In this document: in pieces, positions 33,302 to 42,500 of the stretch
How positions within the stretch are numbered: position 1 is the stretch's first letter
Layout: each line of letters opens with the position of its first letter
Assembly: GCA_964530345.1 (NCBI GenBank)
Contig: CAZGYJ010000005.1
Span: forward strand, 1-43,509
Source of the DNA: JALSJK01 sp964530345
Lineage (GTDB): Bacteria > Pseudomonadota > Gammaproteobacteria > Methylococcales > Methylomonadaceae
Length of the DNA: 43,509 nt
Reading direction: 5' to 3'
Program-made: the position numbers and the translations under genes
The notes under the pieces: model-generated
What the model was told of the DNA's origin: nothing
Seen by the model: the letters and a program-made list of their open reading frames with translations, nothing else
Database searches by the model: none

Positions 33302-33316
33302 CGGTTATAATAACCG
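33302..33316. promoter_or_regulatory. Palindrome overlapping a -10-like hexamer in the divergent promoter region
   Basis: CGGTTAT and ATAACCG flank a single A, giving perfect 7-base arms. The consensus hexamer TATAAT (33306-33311) lies inside. It is about 106 bases from the ATPase start and 146 bases from the vWA gene start. An operator shared by both transcription units is a reasonable reading; no regulator gene is adjacent. Confidence 0.4.
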
Positions 33317-33461
33317 GAACATTGGAAGGTGATGAAATAGGTTGCAATCAATTTGGTTGAATATAACTCTACTTAAACCTACCTATTATAAACTTTTTGT
33401 TTGTTTTTTGATTATTGATTTTCAATTTTTTTAGTATCGGTTAATAAGGTAATTTTCCAGA

Positions 33462-36400
33462 ATGTCTTCACCACACTCAGATCATATTCAAGACCCTTTT
33501 GGTCCGGAACCAGAGCTTGATTATTTTTATATTTCTTCAAGTCTGAAATCAGTTTACCAACAAGTTTTTTCAGATATTAGCTGTGGTGAAGGGGCTGTTT
33601 TGATCAGCGGTGAACCCGGTATGGGTAAAAGCTTATTGCTAAAATCGCTGCTGCATGACCTGGAAAAAAAAGTGCAGTTTTATGCACTTAATAATAATGA
33701 TATTTTGCATAAAAGTTTTTCAGAAATTGTCAATCAACTTTGCCATTTTCTAGGGATTGATACCGAGGATATGGATTTCTTTGAAAATATACTGGCATTG
33801 GATCATTATTTGAATCAACCTGGAAATATTAATAAACGGGTGGCCTTGGTAATTGATGATGCTGATCAATTATCTGATGAAATATTAAAAAAACTGCTGA
33901 TGCTTTCAGTTGCGCCGCTGTCGGATCGAGGTTCATTACAGATTATTTTGACTGGCGAGTCAAATCTAAAGTCGCGTGTTCAGAAAATACAATTACCTGC
34001 TGAAGCTGAGTTGAATGTCAGTTCATATCAATTGCAAAAGTTATCCGGGCAAGAAGTTAAGGCATATATTGATAAGCGACTTCGAACCATCGGCCAAACC
34101 ATTGAAAATTTATTTAAATCTGATGCTATAGAAAAAATTGTTGACCATTCCAAGGGGATTCCCGCTCTAATAAATATTCTTTGCTCTTTAGCATTAAAAA
34201 AAGTAGCGAAAGAAAAAAAATCAGTGGTTACCCAAGGGGTTATTAAGGAAGTGATTAAGGATGTCCCCGTTTTAGGGAGAATTTCAATGAAAAAAACCAA
34301 TACCGTAGAGACAGTTGAATCAGATTCTGTGACAACTATTGAAAAATTTCACCACAGGTTAATTCATGACAAGCAATTCGGCAAAGAGGAAAAAACTTCT
34401 GAGCAAGAAACAAAATCTGAGTATGTAACAAAAACCGGTTACGCTTGGGGATTTGCTGCCATTATACTGCTGCTATTTATTATGTTTTTATACAGTCCGG
34501 CAGATAATATTCTGGAAAAAGCCGGTAATAAAGATGTGATGGTGAAAACTGATAAAACAGCTAAACCTGAAGACATTGAACAATCGGATCAAGCGGCTGC
34601 TTCCTTTGCTGAGACAAATATTCCTGATCAGCCATCAGGTTCGTTAAAACCTTTGTTAATGCCGGGCAAAAAAAGTTTATTTCAAAAAGTTCTGACACAG
34701 CCTGGAGCAATACTCTACCAACAACCCAAGGTTTCATCATTTGATGCAATCCCTTTACCAGCATTTTCTGTTTATTATGTCTATCTAAGACTGAAAGATA
34801 ATTCTGGTCGTGAGTGGGTTCAGGTTGGGCTTGGACGCAAAGGTAATTTGGCTGGCTGGATAAGAACTGATAATGTTCAGGACTGGAATCAGGGATTAAC
34901 CTTAAGTTTTAAAGATCCTAAAAATCAGGACAGGGTGATGTTGTTTAAAGACAAGTCATCTTTAATTAAACTTGCAGAAAATTATGATCTTGAAACCTAT
35001 AAAAAACTCTATAAAGAGGCAACACAAGGAAAAGTTAGCAAAGATTCACCAGTCGTTGCAATGCAACCAGACAAACATATAGATTTTAACAAGAATTTTT
35101 ATCTGTTGCCGATTCAGGATCATGAACAAATTTATCTGAATAATGAAGTGGCGCGGTTATTGAAGGTTTCCAGTGTGGCTCAAAAGGAAAGGCCGTTAAA
35201 AAAAGTGGGAGATAATCAACCACATAATTCTAATGCAAGCCATGGTTCAACAGATATCCTCGGGAAACCTTACAAGGCGGGTATTACCTTCGTCATTGAT
35301 TCAACCTTGTCAATGCAACCTTTTATTGACTCAACCCGTCAGGCTGTGGCAAAAGTTTATGACTCATTAGAAGAAGCTGGCCTGATTGGCCATGTTAATT
35401 TTGGTCTGATTGCTTTTAGGGACAATACCAAGGCCGTTCCTGGAATTGAGTATTTAACTAGACAATATGTGAGTTTAAAGCAAGGCGAAAATGCCCAAAC
35501 CTTCTTGGCAGCTGTCAATGGTTTAAAGGCAGCTGAAATTTCCAGTAGAGGATTTATAGAAGATAGCTATGCAGGTATTTCAAGCGCCTTTAACAATCTT
35601 GACTGGTCGCCATTTACAGCACGATACGTTATTTTAATTACCGATGCTGGCGCCAGGGAAGCGGGCGATCCACTAGCTACGACCAGCCTGACTGCACAGC
35701 GTGTAAAACAACTAGCCAAAGAAAATAATGCCGCCATCTTTGTGATGCATATTTTAACACCTGATCCCCAGGCAGATCATGAGCTGGCAGAAAAACAGTA
35801 TCGTACTATTTCATATTATCCAGGAATTGGCAGTTTTTACTATGCGGTTCCTACAACGAGTCTGGAAGAGTTTGCTCATGTGATTGAGCAACTGGCGAAG
35901 CAGATTACCAATCAGGTTGCGAAAATAAATGGCGGTAAATCTGTCCCATTCAAACCAGAGCGCCAAAATCCACAGTTGATAGAGTTGCAACAAAAAGTTG
36001 CAAAACTCGGCCATGCCCTGGAATTACAATATCTTCAAAAAACAGAGCAGGAGCAAGTTCCCGATGTCTTTAGTGCCTGGGTTTTGGATAAAGATTTTAA
36101 ACATCCTGAGAAACCAGCTTTGGAAGTAAGAGCCTTATTAACTCGTGATCAATTATCTGATTTGCATGAGGTGTTAAATCAAGTATTGGAAACCGCAAGA
36201 CAAGGACGGGTGTCCCCAAAACAGTTTCTGGATGAGCTGAAAAGTCTTGCGGCGACATTAGTTCGCGATCCCAAACAATTAGGGACAACCACAAGCACAA
36301 CTTCGGGACAGCCACGAAACTTGGCAGAAATGGGATTTATGAGAGAGTACATTGAGGATTTACCTTATACGGGTGAAATTATGAATGTCTCGCTAGAAGA

Positions 36401-36569
36401 CTGGCAAAGTTGGTCTGCAAAGCGACAAGAAGAGTTTTTAAAACGTCTGCAAGATAAAATCAATTATTACCAAAAGATCCATGATAATGTCGATTTATGG
36501 GTCAGCCTTGATGGTGAGGCAATTGATGGTGACGCTGTTTATGCATTACCGTTAGAAATGTTGCCATGA
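33462..36569 (+). CDS. AAA+ ATPase / SH3-like / vWA fusion protein, PpkA-like C-terminal half
   Basis: The 1035-residue protein has four parts. Residues 1-275 form an ExeA/GspA-type AAA+ ATPase with Walker A GEPGMGKS (50-57) and Walker B ALVIDDAD (128-135). A membrane helix lies at about 328-345, placing the rest in the periplasm. Residues about 411-475 look SH3-like (VYLRLKDNSGREWVQVGLG, GWIRTDNVQDW). From 606 a vWA domain follows, with a MIDAS motif DSTLS (613-617) and ITDAGAREAGDP (726-736), then a helical region to the end. The part from about 600 on recalls the C-terminal half of PpkA, the T6SS Ser/Thr kinase, but no kinase domain is present. It is divergent from TagS/TagT-like genes. 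Function is unknown; envelope sensing is inferred. Confidence 0.75.
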   Translation: MSSPHSDHIQDPFGPEPELDYFYISSSLKSVYQQVFSDISCGEGAVLISGEPGMGKSLLLKSLLHDLEKKVQFYALNNNDILHKSFSEIVNQLCHFLGIDTEDMDFFENILALDHYLNQPGNINKRVALVIDDADQLSDEILKKLLMLSVAPLSDRGSLQIILTGESNLKSRVQKIQLPAEAELNVSSYQLQKLSGQEVKAYIDKRLRTIGQTIENLFKSDAIEKIVDHSKGIPALINILCSLALKKVAKEKKSVVTQGVIKEVIKDVPVLGRISMKKTNTVETVESDSVTTIEKFHHRLIHDKQFGKEEKTSEQETKSEYVTKTGYAWGFAAIILLLFIMFLYSPADNILEKAGNKDVMVKTDKTAKPEDIEQSDQAAASFAETNIPDQPSGSLKPLLMPGKKSLFQKVLTQPGAILYQQPKVSSFDAIPLPAFSVYYVYLRLKDNSGREWVQVGLGRKGNLAGWIRTDNVQDWNQGLTLSFKDPKNQDRVMLFKDKSSLIKLAENYDLETYKKLYKEATQGKVSKDSPVVAMQPDKHIDFNKNFYLLPIQDHEQIYLNNEVARLLKVSSVAQKERPLKKVGDNQPHNSNASHGSTDILGKPYKAGITFVIDSTLSMQPFIDSTRQAVAKVYDSLEEAGLIGHVNFGLIAFRDNTKAVPGIEYLTRQYVSLKQGENAQTFLAAVNGLKAAEISSRGFIEDSYAGISSAFNNLDWSPFTARYVILITDAGAREAGDPLATTSLTAQRVKQLAKENNAAIFVMHILTPDPQADHELAEKQYRTISYYPGIGSFYYAVPTTSLEEFAHVIEQLAKQITNQVAKINGGKSVPFKPERQNPQLIELQQKVAKLGHALELQYLQKTEQEQVPDVFSAWVLDKDFKHPEKPALEVRALLTRDQLSDLHEVLNQVLETARQGRVSPKQFLDELKSLAATLVRDPKQLGTTTSTTSGQPRNLAEMGFMREYIEDLPYTGEIMNVSLEDWQSWSAKRQEEFLKRLQDKINYYQKIHDNVDLWVSLDGEAIDGDAVYALPLEMLP

Positions 36570-36588
36570 CGAAATAACAATGATTAAG

Positions 36589-36614
36589 CTATCCCTGAAG
36601 ATTCTCAGGGATAG
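36589..36614. terminator. Hairpin between the vWA gene and ispG
   Basis: A 10-base-pair perfect stem (CTATCCCTGA at 36589-36598, TCAGGGATAG at 36605-36614) with a 6-base loop lies 20 bases after the vWA gene stop, between convergent genes. No strong T tract follows on either side, so it is a likely but not certain terminator. Confidence 0.5.
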
Positions 36615-36724
36615 GCTATACCTTATCTTCTAAAAAAGTCCGTTATTGCTGCGTTTTTACACTTAGTCCTTAAAAAAAGGGAGGTACTTTCTAAACGAGA
36701 TATCCTCAAACGCAAAAGACAGAT

Positions 36725-37939
36725 TTACCCATAATGCGATTCAATATACTTCTCAACAATTTGCTGAAATTCACCGGCAATATTGTCGCCTTTTAAGGTT
36801 ACTGTTTTTTGGCCGTCTTCATAGACGGGGGCGACTGGCGATTCACCCGTGCCAGGTAGGCTGATACCAATATTGGCATTTTTGCTTTCACCCGGGCCAT
36901 TAACAACACATCCCATTACCGCGACTTCCATTTCTTCGACGCCTTGATATTTCTCACGCCAAATTGGCATTTGGTCGCGCAGGAAGCCTTGAATATCCAT
37001 CGCCAGTTTCTGGAAATAATCGCTAGTGGTGCGACCGCAGCCTGGGCAAGCGATTACCATTGGCACAAAAGAACGAAAGCCCATGGTTTGTAAAATTTCC
37101 TGGGCGACGACGACTTCTTTGGTTCTTGCGCCTCCCGGCTCTGGTGTTAAAGAAATTCGAATAGTGTCGCCAATGCCTTGCTGCATAAGCACCGAAAGAG
37201 CCGCGGCGGAAGATACAATGCCTTTTGAACCCATGCCAGCTTCAGTTAATCCTAAATGCAGGGCATAATCACTGCGGTTGGATAAATCCTGGTAAATGTT
37301 GATTAAATCTTGTACATTGCTGATTTTACAAGATAAAATTATTTTGTCTCTGGGCAGGCCTAGTTCATGTGCCGTGGCTGCGCTTTCCAATGCAGAAACA
37401 ATGATGGCTTCGCGCATTACTACGGATAAATCATCCGGTGTCGCTTTTTGCCGGTTTTCATCAATCAGGCGGGTTAAAACCGCCTGATCCAGGCTTCCGC
37501 CATTAACACCAATTCTGACGGGTTTGTTATAGCGACAGGCAAATTCAATCATTTGGGCAAATTGTGGATCACGGCTTTTGCCGCGTCCAACATTACCGGG
37601 GTTAATTCGAAATTTCGCTAATGCTGCAGCGCAATCTGGATATTTATCCAGTAATTTGTGACCATTAAAGTGGAAATCACCAATAATGGGAACAGAAAAC
37701 CCTTTTTGGTCAAGCTTGTTGCGAATTTCAGCTACGGATCTGGCCGCAGCTTCACTATTGACAGTTACTCGAACCAATTCAGAGCCAGCCGTTGCCAACT
37801 CCATAATCTGTTTTACAGTCGCGTCAATATCCGCAGTGTCGGTATTGGTCATCGACTGGACTACGATAGGTGCGCCGCCCCCCACTTTGACGTCGCCAAT
37901 CAAAACTTGTTGGGTATTTTTTCTCGGACTGATGGACAT
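36725..37939 (-). CDS. ispG: 4-hydroxy-3-methylbut-2-en-1-yl diphosphate synthase
   Basis: IspG carries out the penultimate step of the MEP isoprenoid pathway using a 4Fe-4S cluster. The 404-residue protein shows VKVGGGAPIVVQSMTNTDT at the TIM-barrel start, RINPGNVGRG, PVRIGVNGGSLDQ, LHLGLTEAGMGSKGIVSSA and the cluster ligands CPGCGRT and MGCVVNGPGESKNANIGISL. Length is slightly above the E. coli enzyme (372). Frequent neighbours such as pilW, rodZ and hisS are not next to it here; the gene upstream on the same strand is missing because a divergent phosphoesterase follows. Confidence 0.97.
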   Translation of the reverse strand: MSISPRKNTQQVLIGDVKVGGGAPIVVQSMTNTDTADIDATVKQIMELATAGSELVRVTVNSEAAARSVAEIRNKLDQKGFSVPIIGDFHFNGHKLLDKYPDCAAALAKFRINPGNVGRGKSRDPQFAQMIEFACRYNKPVRIGVNGGSLDQAVLTRLIDENRQKATPDDLSVVMREAIIVSALESAATAHELGLPRDKIILSCKISNVQDLINIYQDLSNRSDYALHLGLTEAGMGSKGIVSSAAALSVLMQQGIGDTIRISLTPEPGGARTKEVVVAQEILQTMGFRSFVPMVIACPGCGRTTSDYFQKLAMDIQGFLRDQMPIWREKYQGVEEMEVAVMGCVVNGPGESKNANIGISLPGTGESPVAPVYEDGQKTVTLKGDNIAGEFQQIVEKYIESHYG

Positions 37940-38133
37940 AATTTATAAACTCAAATTAACAATTCTGCGGATTTTAAATGCTCGTTCCTAAGCTGTTAAA
38001 AATATATGTTCGATATTTTACAGGTAAATGTTAGGCAATATAAATTTTTTGAAAATGGTCTCAGCAGGTCAAGAATCATCAACTAAACTTAATGAGATAT
38101 GTTTTCTATAAAATAACCATGTTCTGAAAACTG

Positions 38134-38862
38134 GTGAAGATTAATTACTTTTCTGACATTCATTTGGAGTTTGGCGAGCTTGAAATGCCAAATTCTGATG
38201 CTGATATTATTATTGCCGCAGGTGATATTGGCGTAGCGAGGCAAGGCGTTGATTGGTTAAAAACTTTTAACAAGCCGGTTATTTATGTTGCTGGCAATCA
38301 TGAGTTCTATGGAAATGAGCACGCTGAAATATTAAGGGATATTGCTAACCAATGTAAAAACAGCAATATTCATTTTCTGGAAAACCAGCATATAACACTC
38401 TACGGTGTGCGCATTCTGGGTTGTACGCTTTGGGCAGATCTTTATATTGAGGGTGAAAAAAAAGCAGGTAAGCTGAATAGGTCATTAAATGATTTTAAAC
38501 GGATAACATTTCTGGATGATGCTTTTGACCCGGATCACTTCAGTTGGCTACACCAGCGCTCAAAAAACTGGCTAGAGGAAGAATTGGCCAAGCCCTTTGC
38601 CGGAAAAACCATCGTAGTGACTCATCATGCGCCAACCGCCTGGAGCTGGAATGATTCACCCAAGGCATTAAAAAAACTGGCCTATTGCAATGATTTGAAA
38701 TCTTTGTTTCATGAATATGACATTGCAGCCTGGTTTCATGGACATATCCATTCGCCGGCGGATTATCGAATTTCAGGCGCCAGAATTTTGTCCAATCCCA
38801 GAGGTTACTTTGGTAGAAAAATGGTTGAAAGTTTTGATGTGAATAAGACGGTTGAGATATAA
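38134..38862 (+). CDS. Calcineurin-like metallophosphoesterase
   Basis: The 242-residue protein carries all five metallophosphoesterase blocks: SDIHLEFGE (D-H), AAGDIG (GD), AGNHEFYGNE (GNHE), VVTHHAPT (H) and FHGHIHSPADYRI (GHxH). Together they bind two metal ions and hydrolyse a phosphate ester. The substrate cannot be told from sequence; the family includes phosphodiesterases, nucleotidases and protein phosphatases. It has no signal peptide. The start is GTG at 38134, because the next codons reach the first motif with the normal spacing and no ATG is nearby. It is monocistronic, with convergent 38873 gene 10 bases after its stop. Confidence 0.85.
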   Translation: MKINYFSDIHLEFGELEMPNSDADIIIAAGDIGVARQGVDWLKTFNKPVIYVAGNHEFYGNEHAEILRDIANQCKNSNIHFLENQHITLYGVRILGCTLWADLYIEGEKKAGKLNRSLNDFKRITFLDDAFDPDHFSWLHQRSKNWLEEELAKPFAGKTIVVTHHAPTAWSWNDSPKALKKLAYCNDLKSLFHEYDIAAWFHGHIHSPADYRISGARILSNPRGYFGRKMVESFDVNKTVEI

Positions 38863-38872
38863 CCGAAATTAT

Positions 38873-39406
38873 TTAAACCAAGAGATTTATTTCATTTTCA
38901 GTGGCATTATCGACATCAGATTCATTTTGATTATTTTGAAAAATCTCCGCTCTAGCCTTATTAGCCATGGCCGAGGCCTGACTGGCAACTGCTTTATCTT
39001 GAGCTGATGGATTGGCAGGCGCCAGTGCAGCTCTACGAATTGTTTCGGCTTTTTTCAAAGTCGCAATAGGATCGCCGGCAACGTCCGATGTATCAATATT
39101 CACTTCACCGCCGATGGCATAACTTGTTCCATCGGGTCCTTTTTCATAGCTGAAACTGGCGCCGCCCATCGCCAAACCGCCAGCAGCGCTAAGATGAGCT
39201 TGCTCATGGGTTTTTACCTCGCGGTCTCGGGATTTTAGATATTCCAGTTTCTGTTGGTCTTCTTGAGATAATTCTTGCTGTAGTGATTGTTCAGATAATT
39301 CTGGCAGCTTTTCAGTAGAATTTTTGTCTTGTTCTACAGGTACAGCCTGTTCTCCTTGCAAGGCGGGAAAAACGGTTGGTAACGGACTTGAAATGGCAGC
39401 AAGCAT
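38873..39406 (-). CDS. SprA-related putative metalloprotease
   Basis: The 177-residue protein has an N-terminal disordered part rich in Glu and Gln (residues 15-55), followed by the conserved block LEYLKSRDREVKTHEQAHLS, GGLAMGGASFSYEKGPDGTS, AIGGEVNIDTSDVAGDP and TLKKAETIRRAALAPANPS. This matches the SprA-related family, in which the H-E-x-x-H motif (His67-Glu68-x-x-His71, HEQAH) suggests a zinc protease; activity has, as far as I know, not been shown for most members. No signal peptide is evident. The gene is convergent with the phosphoesterase and divergent from hrpA. Confidence 0.8.
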   Translation of the reverse strand: MLAAISSPLPTVFPALQGEQAVPVEQDKNSTEKLPELSEQSLQQELSQEDQQKLEYLKSRDREVKTHEQAHLSAAGGLAMGGASFSYEKGPDGTSYAIGGEVNIDTSDVAGDPIATLKKAETIRRAALAPANPSAQDKAVASQASAMANKARAEIFQNNQNESDVDNATENEINLLV

Positions 39407-39508
39407 AGCCAGACTATAATGATATTGTGATAAAGCTAAAAATAGCAGAATCTGAAAATTCTGCCTTGAACTGGATCACGTATAATAAAATATTTTGTTT
39501 TCCCATTG

Positions 39509-42500
39509 ATGAGCAGTATCCCCGAACAAATTCAGCAATTAATTCGCCAGCTACCGAAATGTCTGAATAAGGACAGATTTCAGATCAAGCGACAATTAGA
39601 CAGGCTGCGTAGTGAGCATAATAGAGGCAAGCAATTGTCAGTTCCGCTCTCTGACATTTCCAGACGAATTCAAAACTCAATTAATGCCCGAAAAAAGCGA
39701 GCTGCCAGTATCCCGGTTCTTGAATATCCTGATTTGCCGGTTACTGCTAAGAAAGATGAAATTGCCAAGCTGATCAAACAAAATCAGGTGGTGATCGTTT
39801 GTGGCGAAACCGGCTCCGGTAAAACCACACAGTTGCCTAAAATTTGTTTAGCGATTGGAAGAGGCTGTGCAGGATTTATTGGCCACACTCAACCCCGCCG
39901 AATTGCCGCCCGTACTGTTGCCGACCGAATAGCCGAAGAATTAGCGGAGACAGTTGGAAAAACGGTTGGGTATAAAGTCCGTTTTCATGATAAAACCCGG
40001 GATCAATCGCTTATCAAATTGATGACCGATGGTATATTATTAGCCGAGTCGCAAAATGATCCCTATCTGAATCAATACGATACCATTATCATTGATGAAG
40101 CTCACGAGCGCAGCCTGAATATTGATTTTTTACTCGGCTATCTGAAATGGTTATTACCACGGAGGCCGGATTTAAAGCTGATTATCACTTCGGCAACCAT
40201 TGATCCTGAACGGTTTTCCAAGCATTTTAATGATGCCCCGATTATTGAAGTGTCGGGCAGAACTTATCCGGTAGAAATTCGTTATCGTCCAGTTGAGCAA
40301 ATCGAAGAAGACGATGAAACCACGCCGGATTTGCAACAATCGATTGCTAATGCGGTGGATGAATTACAGCGGGATATACCAGGTGATATTCTGATTTTTC
40401 TCAGTGGCGAACATGAAATCAGGGAGACTGCCGAAACCCTACGCAAACACAATCTGAAACATTGCGAAATTTTACCGCTTTACGCCAAATTAAGCGTGAG
40501 TGAACAGGAGCGTGTATTCAAACCCAAAGGACAAAGACGGATTGTGTTGGCAACCAATGTTGCCGAAACCTCATTAACCGTGCCGGGAATTCGCTCGGTC
40601 ATTGATACCGGCCATGCCCGGATCAGTCGTTACAGTCATCGCAGCAAGATTCAGCGTTTACCGATAGAAAAAATCTCTCAGGCCAGCGCCAATCAGCGTG
40701 CGGGACGGTGCGGACGTGTCGCTGAGGGAATCTGTATTCGCTTATATTCTGAAGAAGATTATTTAGCCAGACCTGAATTTACAACACCGGAAATTTTACG
40801 CACCAACCTGTCATCGGTGATTTTACAAATGGCTAGTTTGAAGCTGGGTGATATTGAAAAATTCCCATTTGTCGAACCGCCGGAAAGTAAAATGATCCGG
40901 GATGGTAAAACATCGTTGCAGGAAGTTAATGCCCTGGATAAAACAGGGAAATTGACTGAAACCGGAAGGCGGCTGGCAAAATTGCCGATTGATCCGAAAC
41001 TGGCACGGATGTTATTGGAGGCAAATAAACAACACTGTTTGACTGAAGTGGCGATCATTGTTTCCGGTTTGAGTGTTCAGGATCCCAGAGAAAAACCGGC
41101 GGATAAAATGCAGCAAGCAGATGCCAAGCACGCTGCTTTTCGGGTGGAAAATTCGGATTTTTTAACTTTTCTCAACATCTGGAATATTTTTGAAGAAAAG
41201 AAAAAACATTTGTCGAACAATAAATTACGCAAATATTGCCGCGACAATTTTCTTTCCTATCTGCGCATGCGGGAATGGCATGATATTCATACCCAGATCA
41301 TGCAGGTTATTAAAGGCGAGTTAAAGCTTAAAGCCAATCAGATTGATGCCAGTTATGAGGAAATTCATCGGGCGCTGTTAACCGGCCTGTTATCCAATAT
41401 CGGTTTTAAACATGAACAATATGAATATCTTGGCGCCAGAAATCTCAAATTTTTTATTTTTCCTGGATCGGGTTTGCATAAAGTGCGGCCCAAATGGATT
41501 ATGGCGGCAGAACAGGTTGAAACCAGTAAGGTTTATGCAAGGTGCGTGGCAAAAATTGAACCGGAATGGATTGAGCAGGCTGGAAAGCATCTGTTAAAGC
41601 ACAGTTATTTTGATCCTCATTGGGAAAAGAAAGCTGGCCGTAGTGCGGTTTATGAGCGAACCACCTTGTATGGATTGACGTTGCAGGCAAAACGCAAGGT
41701 GCCTTTTGAACGGATTGACCCAGTTGCAGCGCGGGAAATTTTTATACGTTCAGCGTTGGTGAATCACGAATATCACACGAATGCGCCATTTTTTAAAGCC
41801 AATCAAAAATTACTGGAAGAGGTGGGTTATATTCAGCATAAAGGCCGCAGGGTTGATTTGGTTGAAGATGAAGAGTGGTTATATCGCTTTTATGATCGAA
41901 AACTTCCTGAACAAGTTGTCAATGGCATTACCTTGGATAAATGGCGTAAGCAGGCAGAAAAACAAAATCCGAAAGTTCTTTTTTTAACCCGGGAAGATTT
42001 AACCCGAGAGCAGGATCATCAAGTCAATGAATGGGATTTTCCAGACCAGATCAAAATTGGGGAATTGAAAATAGCTTTGCAATATCGCTTTGAACCTGGG
42101 CATGAGGAAGACGGGGTAACTGCCATTGTTCCGGTTCACCAGTTAAATCAATTGACTGAGGTTCCCTTTGAATGGCTGGTGCCAGGGTTGCTCAAGGAAA
42201 AACTGGTGGCCTTGGTTAAGTCATTGCCAAAAAATATCAGAAAACACTTTGTGCCGGTTCCACAAACCGTTGAAAGATGTCTGGAAATAGAACCGGATGC
42301 CAAAGGTTCACTTTATGAATGGTTAGGAACAAGGTTGCGCAAATTGACGGGCGAAGCTATTCCAAACACCGCCTGGAATCCGGATGAATTACCAGATCAT
42401 TTGCGGATGAACTTTCGGGTGATTGACGAAAATGATAAATTGCTGGATTTTGGCCGAAATCTCAAAGCATTACAGCAACAGTACACAGTCAAGGCAGAGC

